A DNA stretch of 58,242 bases from the NCBI GenBank assembly GCA_018398765.1, contig JAHBMJ010000071.1, positions 1 through 58,242 of the forward strand, read 5' to 3'. Below the pieces are notes generated by a model, which did no database searches, was not told where the DNA came from, and saw only the letters and a list, made by a program, of their open reading frames with translations. Of the stretch, positions 10,690 to 21,700 are shown piece after piece; positions within the stretch are counted from its first letter, which is position 1; each line of letters starts with the position of its first letter. The stretch comes from Chromera velia (lineage: Eukaryota; Sar; Chromeraceae). A program made the translations under genes and the position numbers.

Positions 10690-12100
10690 GCTTTGTCCCC
10701 CCTGTCCGGCCACCTTATAGCATCCAGTCAGAAGGTAAAGCGAGGATAAGAACTTTAGGGAAATTCTAGAGAAAGAACGTGAGCAACACTCATTCAGGCA
10801 ACGGTTTTAATTACAGAACGTTTAGCTCTAGAGCGATCTGGGATTCCAATTAGCTGGGTTTATTCTATCATTACACAATTTCTACTTATGCTTCTCTCTG
10901 TTCCCCTCTCTCAGAGTCTCAGACTCCCAATCTATCACAAACAGACATTAGCCTTAAACGATCCTATCTGTTGCTCAAGTAACATGTTGCTTGAATGCGA
11001 ACATTGCGAAGGTCAGACTGGACTTCGATCGACGCGCGCGACACGTACGAAACAAAGCGCGGCAGCGGAGCCTGGCTTCGGCACGCGGGCTCATTCAGAT
11101 ACAACGCATGCAGGGTTGCCGATTTTTTTGGCGGTAGACAAGCTTCATTACCGGTAACCGGTAATTACCGGCAGAGTTTGCTGGCAGTTGGCAAAGACTT
11201 GGCAGAATTCTAACAGTCACTAACACTTTTCAATAACCTAAGTCCTAGGTTATAGGTCAATCAATCAATCACTTAAGGCTAGACTTAAGGTGAATTCAAA
11301 AAGTTAATACGTCTTCTGTAGGGACAGCTGTGCGGCCAGTGTGCTTGAAGATGATGCAGGTCGAAGCGATGGGTCCCGTCTTGCACTTGGCATCCAAAGA
11401 CAGAGAACCGCTAGCCGCAATGACCAAAGTTGCACCCGCGCGATTCCAACAACAGTATAAGGAATTCACGTATCAGAACAGAGTTTGGGGAGGAGAGGAT
11501 GAGCGAATGCGCCTCTCCTTGAATAAGTCAATGTGGATCGATCAGTTTCTCCTGCATGGTGCATGCACAGTTTATAGTGTTGCAGATTTGCATAGCTTGT
11601 AGCGCGCTGAGCCCAGGCCGAAGTCTCTGGGGCCGCGGCCGTGAAAAGCCGGCATCAATCAACTCCGGACGCAATCTCCAACAAAAAGAAAGAGTCCGCC
11701 TCAACAATAAAGAAGCAGAACAGTGAGAGATAAAGCAAAGTCAAAAAAGAGAGTAGTTGTTGGACAGACGCTGTCATAGAGCTGTTAGAACTTTTTGCCA
11801 CTTATAGGGGTGAAGCAGTTAAAAACTTATATTTTTTAAATATATTTTTTGTATGTGAATGGGCTTTTCAAATGCTAATAAATACTTAAAAACATGTTTT
11901 TGAAGGTTGGTGCCGCAGGTGAAATTTTTTTTGGGGACTCTAATTTTTATTATTTTTTTTGTTTGTAAAAGGAAGGCAGACTGAGGCCATTACCGGTTAC
12001 CGGCAATTGCCGGTAGACTAGACCTGTTACCGACCAGAAAAGCAACCCTGAATGCATGCGAGGGTCCAGAGGGCGGCGACATAAGGGTAGGACTCCACAG
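10690..12100. repeat. 490-bp dispersed repeat, copy B, split by an hAT-like insertion
   Basis: The repeat runs 10690-11110, is interrupted by 940 bp, and resumes at 12051-12100. Removing the insertion gives a unit of about 470 bp that ends only 10 bp before copy C. Copies B and C are therefore neighbours in tandem, and C keeps the uninterrupted version of the insertion point. Confidence 0.85.
11103..12058. mobile_element. hAT-like non-autonomous DNA transposon with 8-bp target duplication
   Basis: The element itself spans 11111-12050. It begins CAGGGTTGC and ends GCAACCCTG, a perfect 9-bp terminal inverted repeat with the CAGGG start typical of the hAT superfamily. Flanking 8-mers are AACGCATG (11103-11110) and AATGCATG (12051-12058), 7 of 8 identical, as expected for an hAT duplication. 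Inside each end lies a cluster of ACCGGTAA/TTACCGG palindromic words, probable subterminal transposase-binding motifs. Copy C of the host repeat (near 12535) has the same point with only one 8-mer. No transposase domain is visible, so the copy depends on a partner encoded elsewhere. Confidence 0.8.
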
Positions 12101-12110
12101 GTCCCTGGCG

Positions 12111-12575
12111 TCACCACAATGCTTTGTCCCCCCTGTCCGGCCATCTTATAGCGTCCAGACAGAAGATAAAGCAAGGACAAGAACCTTAGGGAAATTTTAG
12201 AGAAGGAACGTGAGCAACACTCATTTAGGCAACAGTTTACAGAAGGTTTAGCTTTAGAGCGATCTAGGATTCTAATCAGCTGGGTTTATTCTATTATTGC
12301 ACAATTTCTACTTATGTTTCTCCCTGTTCCTCTCTCTCAGAGTCTCAGACTCCCGATCTATCACAAACAGACATTAGCTTTAAACGATCCTATCTGTTGC
12401 TCAAGTAACATGTTGCTTGAATGCGAACATTACGAAGGTCAAACTCGACTTCGATCGACACGTGCAACACGTATGAAACAAAGCGCGGCAGTGGAGCCTG
12501 GCGTCGGCACGCGGGCTCATTCAGATACAGCGCATGCGAGGGTCCAAAGGGCGGCGATATAAGGGTAGGACTCCA
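12111..12575. repeat. 490-bp dispersed repeat, copy C
   Basis: This is an uninterrupted copy. It shares TCACCACAATGCTTTGTC at its start with copy A and the end GGGTAGGACTCCA with copy B. At about 12533 it shows the unoccupied site of the hAT-like insertion found in copy B. Confidence 0.8.
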
Positions 12576-12776
12576 TATAATCATGCATTAGATGGTCTAA
12601 CATTTAATTGTCTTTCTTACAATCGAGAAAAAGAAATAATATAAAGTTCACTTAAAAAATAAAATTATTCTTTAAACTAGTCTTTAAATGTTAATTCAAA
12701 AATCTATTGATCTTCTCAATTCAATTCAAATTATTATTTCATCATGCAGTTGCATTGACCTTTTTTTTTTTTTTTG

Positions 12777-13357
12777 CAAATTTTTTGTGGAAAGAGGTCA
12801 AGTAGTGTTAATGTGCTAGCCAATATCAATGTCTTCATCAAGTAATCCATCACCATTTTGCATTTCTGGGAAACAAGCAACAACACACAATGAAATTGTA
12901 AGAGCCCGAACCTTAATCATTATAATCACTCTACTTGGCCATACACGGTACAGCGCAGATGTTTTTAGAGATCTCTGTCGAATCTTGTTCTTAGCTATTC
13001 CATGCCCACACCAAGAATCTACATCCGACGAGTGAAAATGCCAAAAGGCAGACACGAAACACAACCTATCTCAACAAAGCACCAAAAATGACAAAACCCC
13101 AGAACGCAGCGGACAGAATCAAACAGAAAGGGGGCATACGAAGGCGGTCAAGAAACTTGTTTGGAGGTGACAATGGATGACTGAATAGCAAACACGATAA
13201 TGTCTGGATTCTCCTTTGCCCGCCTTCCTCACACCGGAGAGAAACAGAAATGCCCTCGTCGGGAGGGGGGCGAGGGTGGCAGGGAAAGGTTTGAGAAGGG
13301 GCAGAACGAGAAGGGCCTCTGTCTCTCTCTCTCTCTCCCTCTCCCTCTCCCCCTGTG

Positions 13358-13376
<19 letters not shown>
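12777..13376. repeat. ~600-bp exact duplication, first copy (ends in GT microsatellite)
   Basis: From CAAATTTTTTGTGG the sequence is the same, base for base as far as I read it, as that starting at 13566, an offset of 789 bp. The identity continues into the (GT)n tract and then stops. It includes a candidate last exon on the minus strand (stop at 12817-12819, coding for PEMQNGDGLLDEDIDIG), preceded by a good acceptor, GTTTCCCAG. The second copy follows a single N, so both are probably the overlapping ends of two contigs. Confidence 0.85.
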
Positions 13377-13405
<29 letters not shown>

Positions 13406-13438
13406 CGTGTGTGCGTGTGTGCGTGTGTGCGTGTGCGT

Positions 13439-13473
<35 letters not shown>

Positions 13474-13564
13474 CGTGTGTGTGCGTGTGCGTGTGCGTGT
13501 GTGTCAGTGTCAGTGTCAGTGTGTCAGTGTGTCAGTGCGTCAGTGTGTCAGTGTGTCAGTGTGT
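13354..13564. repeat. GT/GTGC/CAGTGT microsatellite before the assembly gap
   Basis: About 210 bp of GT repeats grade into GTGC and then CAGTGT variants, ending at the N at 13565. The variant-rich part is absent from the second copy, where GT runs straight into GA repeats. Open frames coding for VCVCVC here are artefacts of the repeat. Confidence 0.9.
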
Positions 13565-13565
13565 N

Positions 13566-14146
13566 CAAATTTTTTGTGGAAAGAGGTCAAGTAGTGTTAA
13601 TGTGCTAGCCAATATCAATGTCTTCATCAAGTAATCCATCACCATTTTGCATTTCTGGGAAACAAGCAACAACACACAATGAAATTGTAAGAGCCCGAAC
13701 CTTAATCATTATAATCACTCTACTTGGCCATACACGGTACAGCGCAGATGTTTTTAGAGATCTCTGTCGAATCTTGTTCTTAGCTATTCCATGCCCACAC
13801 CAAGAATCTACATCCGACGAGTGAAAATGCCAAAAGGCAGACACGAAACACAACCTATCTCAACAAAGCACCAAAAATGACAAAACCCCAGAACGCAGCG
13901 GACAGAATCAAACAGAAAGGGGGCATACGAAGGCGGTCAAGAAACTTGTTTGGAGGTGACAATGGATGACTGAATAGCAAACACGATAATGTCTGGATTC
14001 TCCTTTGCCCGCCTTCCTCACACCGGAGAGAAACAGAAATGCCCTCGTCGGGAGGGGGGCGAGGGTGGCAGGGAAAGGTTTGAGAAGGGGCAGAACGAGA
14101 AGGGCCTCTGTCTCTCTCTCTCTCTCCCTCTCCCTCTCCCCCTGTG

Positions 14147-14165
<19 letters not shown>
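13566..14165. repeat. ~600-bp exact duplication, second copy
   Basis: This repeats 12777-13376 without visible difference. It then continues as (GT)n and (GA)n (14142-14211) into unique sequence. The same candidate minus-strand terminal exon recurs with its stop at 13606-13608, and this copy is the one contiguous with the gene upstream at 14.2-17.6 kb. Confidence 0.85.
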
Positions 14166-14211
<46 letters not shown>

Positions 14212-14228
14212 TACGTGCCTGCTTACAT

Positions 14229-17200
14229 TTTTCAGGCGAGTTTCTTTCCCCTCTGCGTTGTCCTTCCTGTCACTCTCTACATTTCCCTTTGATATTTGTG
14301 GCGCTGAAATGCTGACTGAAGAAAGAAGAGTGAATGGAAGAAGAAGAGCATCGACGCCCAGGAAGCGGAAGGACTCGCAACTGGATCAGTTACTGGTGAT
14401 ACACAACTTACTTACACACCGACTTTGTCTCACTCATCACTCACTCACTCACTCACTCACTCACTCACGGACTCGTCTCTCGTGTCGTTCCCATCCCTAG
14501 GCTTCCTGCCAGCTCTTGCAGTCTTCTCTTGGCAGCACAAGAGAGCCACTGTGCTGGTTGTGTCTCCTCTCTCCATGTCGAGTCAAACAGCGATCCCCTG
14601 AGGAAGTGAGTGTCCCTTCCCATCACGTGCCCTTCCCTTGCACCTGCTGGCGCCGAGACCTCGACAGAGTCGGGAGTTGATGTGCAGTTGCCGTCTCTTC
14701 CTGCCCGGGTGGGGGGCGAATCTTTCGGGATTTCGTCTGGCAATGCGGAGATGAGAAGACGAGGCGCCACGGGCAATGCAGGGGAAACACACAGAGAACA
14801 AAAAACGGGGGGACGGCGATTCAGAGAACAGAATCAAAGACACCCAAAAAGGGCAGCATGAGTCAGCAACCGCACATAGCCTTTGGTCCTGCCCAGGAAG
14901 ACTAGGAGGAGGTGCATTCATCACGGGGATTTGACGGTTCCTGGAAAATAAATGCATGAATGAACGAAAGAATCAATGAGAGTGCGTGACCGGACGAAAA
15001 ATGCATAGGAACCAACTGGTTCAACAGAAAAGCCAAACCAGAAACTGCAAGCAACATCGGTCGCTCGAAGGTCCTCAAAGCGTAAATGTACATTTCACAG
15101 AAAAGTCCCTTCCCGAACTGAGTGCGGAGACTGGAATGCACAGACGGGCGGCCACTGTTCGATCATTCATTGTGCATAATCCCGGCATGATGGGTGGTGC
15201 CATACAGGGACACAGCAGGCACAAAACAGCATGCAAAGCTAGGACAGATACTGCATTGGTATTTGACGATGTGTTGAGGAGGGCAGGGAGGCGGTCGGTT
15301 TGCATCGTGAAAAAGGCCGGTGACTGTCGACGCCCTGGCTGACCAACCTGCATGCCGCCCCCCTCCGGTACCTGACGAGGCGGTTGTTGATGCAGAGATG
15401 GCCAGTGTGGTATCAACAGAGAGAGGTGTGGATTGGATCGACCTGGCAGAAGCATATTGGATCTCTGCTGGACACTCTGCTTGAAGGTGACTGGAAGATC
15501 CATTAGATCCCTTCAGTGCGTTTCTTTCTGCTGAGAGTCCATCTACATGCATGAGGCCACCGCTTCCCTCTAGACCGCCAGTCGAGGTTTCTGTTGCTGC
15601 TTCGTGTTTTGCTCGTAGAAGCTTCGTCAGGGCTTCCTCGGAATCATCCGAAAGGAGCGGTGAGAAGTCAATGAGGATAAATGGGAGAGACTTCAGAAGT
15701 GGGGGGCGCGAACAAAGAGCGGCACAGAGATCACTCAAAAGTCTGAAGACAGAAGGGACATACACACATACAGCTCATCCAAGGCAATGACAAAAACAGA
15801 TGCACAGATACTACTTTTGCACGAGAGGAGACCAAAAGAGACAGACGAACACGTGTCATCATCTGACAGACTGAGACAAGAATCGGAATCCTCCCTCCAT
15901 TGTTGCTGTCGACAGGCAGGCAGGGTCTATGATGTGCATGCAGACCCAACAAGAAGGCGCGAAAGGGAGGGTACAGCCAGTCGAAATGACAACACTTCCA
16001 TCCGTCTGTTTGATCACAGATTCCTTAGCTCGAATGCCAGCACTTTAAAAAGCGCAAAGAAGACATCGAAGAGGCTATAAAGTCTAATCCTCTCCCTTTC
16101 GACTTCTTCTCCGCCCCCCTTCTTGCCGACCCGTTTTTTCCTCTCTGTCTACGTCTGACTTCCTACGTCCCTCCCCTTTCTGGTAGCTGCCGCGGACCAT
16201 CCCACCCTCGTAGCTCACCCCTTTTTCAACTCCAAGAAAGCCCTGCACTTCACCGCCTAGAGGCACTCCTTGCCCTCCTTGAATTGATATGTCACACAGC
16301 TATCGACAGATCAACCCGAACACCGAATCGAAGGAACCAAGGAAGCAAACAAGAAAAGAAGGAAGGAGGGAAAGAAGAAAGGAAGGAAGCGACGAGCAGA
16401 TGAGAAAAGGGAGTGACGGACCTGTCAGAAAGGGGACTTTGGAGAAGAGACATGGGGTGGCTGACTCGCGGGACAGCATGGCGACTCAAGTCGATGCCCT
16501 CAGGGAAGAAGTCACAGGCGCCCCCTGATCTGTCCGTTTCCGGACTTGAACGGATGCGGGCACACAAGGCCGCCACATACTGCTCACACAGCTGCAAAAA
16601 GAAGAGCACCAACCACCACATAGAGACAGACGGAAACGCCCCATGATTCACTCTTTCCCGCCTTTTCTCCATGTGCATTACCCAAGAAGCAAAAAGAACC
16701 AAAGAACCAAAAAGCGAACGGAGAGGCAAACAGACTATATCAATGATTTTCTTTCATTTTCTTGCGTCTCTTCATGCCTACAACGGACAGACAGACTGCA
16801 TGAGTTTTTTCTTTTCCGCCCTTCTCACAACGAACGAACGCTTGGACGAAAAATGACGAAAAATAAATTATTGAATAAAGGAAGGAAGGAGTGAATTATT
16901 GATTCAGTGAACGAATGAACAAATGAACGGACGAATGGACGAATGAATTAACGAATGAACGAATGAATGGAACAGCGAACGAATGAACGACAAGTGGATG
17001 GAACGGAGGAAGGAAGGACGGAAGGAAGGAGTGCAAGACTTATATAAAGGGACCAAGGAAGAAAAGAAGGAAGGACGGAAACAAGCACACAAGCAACATT
17101 CCTGGTGAGAACCAAACTAACCGATTGTGCCAAGTATCGCACAGTAGTCTCTTCCGCAATTGTTTCACGGGAAATTTCCACTCGAAGTCGAAAAGCGGAC

Positions 17201-17563
17201 TCTCCCACAAGTTCCTTTTCCGCTGCCAGAAAACCATCAAGAGCAGAAAAAAACAAATCCGAAATTTTGGGACAGTTATATAACTTTCAATGTAGACGTC
17301 ACCGACTGGGCCCACTCCTTTTCTCTCTTTGCACAGGCAGATACAAGGCTGAGTACATGCCGCCTCCGCTCCTCCGGATTTGCATCTTCGTCCAGCTCTT
17401 TTGACGGTGCAAGAATGATTTGTGCAAACTCGGCAACTGCTTTATGAAAGTGTGCCATACTTTGTGTGGCTGCTTCACGGCGCTCCTCTGCACACACGTG
17501 GAGTGCTGTCACGAGGGTGTCCTCGTTGGTGTGGGAACTCAAGGCGAGACAACTCTCCGTCAT
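14229..17563 (-). CDS. Multi-exon host gene of unknown function (partial model)
   Basis: I do not recognise the protein. Four exons join in phase: 17563-17303 (ATG, 87 codons, donor GTGACG), 17214-17122 (donor GTTAGT), 16591-16422 (acceptor TTTTTGCAG, donor GTCCGT after CTGACAG) and 15742 onward (acceptor TCTGTCTTCAG). The first two code for charged alpha-helical sequence (VTALHVCAEERREAATQSM; RETIAEETTVRYLAQS), possibly coiled-coil. The third has LCEQYVAALCARIRSS. The fourth starts with a hydrophobic helix (LLSDLCAALCSRPPLLKSL) and becomes serine- and glycine-rich. Further exon-like pieces with consensus donors lie near 14780-14470 (donor GTGAGT) and 14308-14229 (acceptor TTTCTTCAG, donor GTAAGC). 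Their joins, and a last exon inside the duplicated segment, are not resolved. The donor-acceptor choice for intron 1 is the weakest. Confidence 0.55.
16860..17045. repeat. GAAT/GAAC tetranucleotide tract in an intron
   Basis: Imperfect repeats of GAAC, GAAT and GGAC words fill about 180 bp inside the candidate intron between 17122 and 16591 of the minus-strand gene. Apparent frames (SIHSFIRSFIRSF) come from the repeat. Confidence 0.75.
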
Positions 17564-17937
17564 TCGATGAGGAAGAAATTGAATCAAAATCGGAGACGCC
17601 ACAATGCATGCAAATCAAAATTCGACGCTCAATCAAAATTGACACACATGCGACGACAAAGATCTCGAAGCTCTTTGCATGCAGACTTGCTCCATCTCTT
17701 TCAGCTCTTGAAAAAGGGTTTGGCCAGCAATGGCGGCTACCACTGTCCGCAGTGTCCGTCTACACTGCGTAGTCAAGTTCGGACATTTTCAGAAATTCAT
17801 GCATGATCGACAGATCCTACATAGGAGACGCGGGTGCAGAAATTTTGCATGGCCAAACTCTGCATGCGCATGCCGCGACTACGGCGCCCCCCCCCGCGCG
17901 GTTCCCCGGGCCACGCTGCCGCGCGGCTAGCGTCCCC

Positions 17938-17976
17938 GCCCGGCTGCCCGAAGGGCTGCCCTTCGGGCAGCCGGGC
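17938..17976. repeat. Perfect 18-bp hairpin with 3-base loop
   Basis: The left arm, 17938-17955 (GCCCGGCTGCCCGAAGGG), pairs perfectly with 17959-17976 around a CTG loop. It lies in a GC-rich island (17880-18100). Just downstream a second inverted pair, CCCCCGGTTGCCCT (about 17995) and AGGGCAGCCGGGGG (about 18045), matches in 13 of 14 positions. These could be the folded ends of a small foldback element or a structured RNA; the sequence does not decide. Confidence 0.7.
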
Positions 17977-18361
17977 GCTTAAGTAAACCCTTTCCCCCCG
18001 GTTGCCCTAATTGAAAATCTGTCTAGTGCTGGGAAGGGCTCCAAAGGGCAGCCGGGGGACAACCGGTAACAACCGGGGGGACTCCTCGCCCCCGCAGCTA
18101 CTTTAAATAGCATGCTTCACATATGAAAGACTGCCAAAGCCCGGAGTTTGATTCAAAGACCATAACTTCCGGTCCACAAGGTCATAAGAAGGCTTCTTAG
18201 GGGTATTTCGATCATATGTTTTCCAATCTTCTTGTATCTTCTTACTTTCATGGTTGTCATATCAATGGTCAATCTAGTAAATCTAGTTGTCAATTAATTA
18301 GAGCTTTTCATTTGTAGCTTGATATATATACAGTTTCATTAAGCAGAATAAAGTCAGTATA

Positions 18362-18804
18362 ACTAAGAAGTCCTAGAGAAATCTGCCTACTTGAAAGATG
18401 GAAAGATGGATTGACATACACACTTTTACTCAGCAATAGATCCAACCTTGAACATGCCTACGATCACTGGTTACGAAACAAGACACCTACACTGTCCATG
18501 TAGTTTATATGATCCGTCGGGTTCACTCGGTACATCATACATGGATGCACTATCACAGTAGTGTGACTTTAGGCAGTCTGTCCTTCTCCTCTCTTCGGTG
18601 TTTGATCCGTTTGTCTGGAAAGCATGCAGTTCTTGTTTGTATTGCATTTTGCAGTCTCGATTGAATTTCATTTTTTTGCATGCATCAATAATTCCATGCG
18701 TATGCAATTAATTTCCGATTCCGATGGTGGCGCGACTGCACTTGAGGACAAAGATGGATTAGAAGCTCTGTAGCGACGTCAGGCGACGACACTAACTTTA
18801 TATA
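18362..18804 (-). mobile_element. 3' LTR of the copia element
   Basis: This is collinear with 25549-25991 at a constant offset of 7187 bp, with scattered substitutions and no large indel. Shared landmarks are ACTAAGAAGTCCTAG at one end and GACGACACTAACTT (or GACGACGCTAACTT) at the other. On this copy the LTR start has changed from TG to TA. Confidence 0.85.
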
Positions 18805-20512
18805 CACCCTTTCATCCTTGGACTTGATAGTTTGTTTGTTTTCTTCTTTTTGAGTCAAATACTCACTTCGATAACTTTCTTCTTGGAGGTTCTGTCTGTC
18901 CCAGCATTGCGCACCGCTTACACTCCTTTCCCTCCAACTCTCTTTCCTTCTCCTTTTTTTTTCTCTCTCTTCTCTGTCTTGGGTCTCTTCTTCTGTGTTC
19001 CTTCTTGTCTTCTCTCTGCTTCGCCCTCGGGTTGGCCGGACCCTTGTTTCACGAGAGTTCAGACAGTCAGGTTGTTTCTTTTTTTCTTATTCGATCGATC
19101 GATTTTTCGCTTTCTCCCCTTGCTTGCTTTCTCCCCACCCCCCCCCTTTCAATCGATGGAACGAGTATTGCAGTTACTGTTCTTTCTTTCTGTCTTGTAT
19201 TCTAACTGCCACTTCACTTCCATGTACATGCTTCGAGATTGCTCTTTCTCTGTTTCTCGTTCTCCTTACTTCCTTCTTTCTTTCTTTCTTTCTTCTTTTT
19301 TTCTTTCTTTCTTTCTTTTTTTTTTTTTTCTTCCTTTCTTTGTTTTCTCTTCTCGTCTTGGAGACTACGAGCGGTCACTTCCTTCTCATTGCAATGGACT
19401 CTGCTTCCTCTAGGCTGTCAGGACTTTGACTCGGTCCTCTCTATGACGTGTTTGGTCTGCCCTCTTTCAGACCTTGAGTGAACCTCGCCCCACCTGTCGG
19501 TGCTTCCTCCTTATCTTGATCCGGTCATAAATTCCTCCCTTCTTCCTTTTTCTGTTCTTCCTCTCTGTTTCTTTCTATCTTTTTTTTTTTTCTTTCTTCT
19601 TCTTTTCAGATTTTTTCCTTCACCCTGTCCCTTTCCTCTTTTCCTCTATTTTTTGCCTCATTTACCTTTTTTTCATCTTCTTTCCCCTTTCCTTTTTTGT
19701 TTCTTTATAGCTTTCTGCGGCTCTCTAACTTTATTCTCCTCTTTCGTTCTTTTCTTTTGGTTCCGTAAATAGCCTGTTGCTTTCCCCTGTTTGTCTTCGT
19801 CTTCCTTCCTTCTGTCTTCCTTTCTCTTTCCTTCTCATCCTTTCTCCCTCTCTTTCTGCTCCTCCATTCTCTGCTTCCCTATTTACTGTTTCATCTCTTT
19901 TCCTTCTTCCTTTCTATCACTGTTTATTTTTTTTTTCCTTTTCTTCCTTCTTTTCTTTTTTTTTTTTTCTTTCCTCTTCATATTTTTTTCATTGCTCTGC
20001 CTTTTTCCCTCACGACATGCACCCTTTGCCCTCGTTCTGCCTTGACAGTAACCAACTCCAAAATCTGACCAATCATGCATGCTCTCTTAAAGCCCCTCTG
20101 CAGCCACAAGGTGATGCCCAAATAGATCTCTGAGCCCAGACAAGGATGAGAAGGAAACCTTGGAGGGACAAGAAGGGACACTTCTAAGATGAGAGAAAGG
20201 ATGAGAAAGACAGAAAAAAAGACGCGAAAGAGTTAGCACTTAAAATCATGTAGGTACGTCTGCAGAAAAAGAGATTGGATCAGTCGCTGACCTGCCTTGC
20301 TCCCACCCAAAACCGCATCGAAAGAACAACGTAAATGCACACCCTCACTCACATGCATTCCCTCCCCCTCTTCCTTTGATGGACTCATCCCCTTTCCCTT
20401 GACCACGCCTCTTCGTCTCTGTATGTGCAAAATCGTGTCATGTCACTGACTCACTCGCCTTCAGCACCTTCCATCTCTTTTCTTCCATCCTCCTGTCAAA
20501 CTTTCCTCCCGC
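18805..20512 (-). mobile_element. Long polypyrimidine/polypurine region of the copia element
   Basis: About 1.7 kb between the RNase H end and the 3' LTR is almost pure C/T on the plus strand (purine on the coding strand), densest at 18930-20000. It includes runs such as (CTTT)n at 19270-19330. Copia elements normally carry only a short polypurine tract here. Apparent plus-strand proteins (leucine-, phenylalanine- and serine-rich) are composition artefacts. Confidence 0.6.
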
Positions 20513-20881
20513 CTATCCTTTCTTCCCCCAGATCGGCTTCGTGAGCCAATCCACCTGGTTGAGTGCTCTCGGTGTCCAGACGATTCCACGTTCTGGGTTT
20601 ACCCCTATCCTTCTGAATGTCTGAATGATATAATCGAGTTTTTGCCCAACTTTTGGCTGCAGCTCTGGCTCTTTGGTGACTTTGCCTGACCTCAGACACA
20701 CATGTAGAACAGTGGAATCGATATATACGATAACCTCAGGGAATGGCCCCATCAGTTCGTCTATGAGATACAGGATCCTCCAGATTTCTTTTACCCCAAA
20801 TTTCAGAGAGATCAGCTCACCTGCATATAAACTATCCATCAACCTCTCCTCCTCCTCCGACTTAGGCAATGGTCCTGGCAT
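20513..20881 (-). pseudogene. copia RNase H domain
   Basis: This is the C-terminal RNase H of the element. SLKFGVKEIWRILYLIDELM corresponds to the helix after the SSTEAEY block. VIVYIDSTVLHVCLR matches the strand with the catalytic aspartate (usually Y-x-D-N/S). The end, WTPRALNQVDWLTKPIW, matches the family's ADILTKPL terminus. The reading frame is intact for 122 codons, but the domain start is missing or frameshifted between 20881 and 20954. Confidence 0.8.
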
Positions 20882-20953
20882 GACGTCTTTCTCGGTCTTG
20901 TAAAAGACTGGGTTCTACTCACCCCCTTCTTCGCGTGACCACGTTTCATCTCC

Positions 20954-21700
20954 CTAAAATGCCACCACCCCCTTCCTGACCATTTTCGTTTTCTTTTTCC
21001 TCCCACAATCTGTGTACACGTGCACTTTCCTCCCCTTAAAGTTTCCCCCCAGAGGCCTCAGTTCGATTCTTTGCTTCTCTTTCTTCACTTTCTCGAGGAC
21101 CAAACCTATATTGCGGAGTATGCGTCTGCAGGGGTTTTGGACGTGCCGCTGAAGCTTGTGGCAGAACACACAGTTCTTCCACAGGAGCTTTGTCCCCCAC
21201 CTTAGAATTCCATTTGCTGCTCCCACCTCATCCTGGATTGAGGGATCAATCTCCTCCATCTCCACCTCCCTCATTGCATGCTTATCGACTGCAGCTTTTG
21301 ATCCCTCCGCCATTTCAAGAATGCGGTCTGTATCCACTTCCTGCAGGTACTTCATCTGTGACAAGTACAGCCCCCCCCTCTCCATCTGGATGTCGATGCC
21401 TGTGAATCGGTCGCTCCCCCCTTCCGGAGCACTCCGACCTTCTCAATCTTCATTTTTTTTTCCTAATTCCTCTAAATCCGACTCGACATGCTCTCCTGCT
21501 CCTTGAATGTCCTCAACATGGTGGAAAATCATATTGGTGGCTGGGCTTCTCTCACACGGTACCCCTTCTTTCATTCCATCTCTTCCTGCTCCTTCTCTTC
21601 GCACCAACACTGCCTCCTCTACGAGTGTGTAGTCGCCTACCTGCTAGAGGTATGGCCTTGCTGCTGTTGTTGCTGCTGTTGTTGTTGTGGCTGTGCCTGC
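20954..21700 (-). pseudogene. copia reverse transcriptase, C-terminal half only
   Basis: Reading on the minus strand from about 21690, DYTLVEEAVLVRR precedes HHVEDIQGAGEHVESDLEEL, which aligns with the catalytic YVDD box; the box reads HVED, so the motif is damaged. FTGIDIQMERGGLYLSQMKY (about 21410-21350) matches the FLGIEI...G.FLSQ.KY block. CRRILRNIGLVLE matches the end of the domain. Roughly the first 150 residues of a normal copia RT are not seen. In their place (21690-22110) is glutamine-rich and acidic low-complexity coding sequence, so the RT is internally deleted or replaced. Confidence 0.7.

Noticed and set aside
13200..13634. ORFs coding for VCVCVC repeats
   Set aside because: These are the translation of a GT microsatellite running into an N.
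15787..16080. Additional exon between exons 3 and 4 of the unknown minus-strand gene
   Set aside because: A minus frame here (WREDSDSCLSLSDDDTCS) looks coding, but its only good downstream donor would leave an intron of about 29 bp, which is too short.
18832..20133. Plus-strand leucine/phenylalanine/serine-rich ORFs that look like membrane proteins
   Set aside because: They are read-outs of nearly pure polypyrimidine DNA inside the copia element, in several frames at once.
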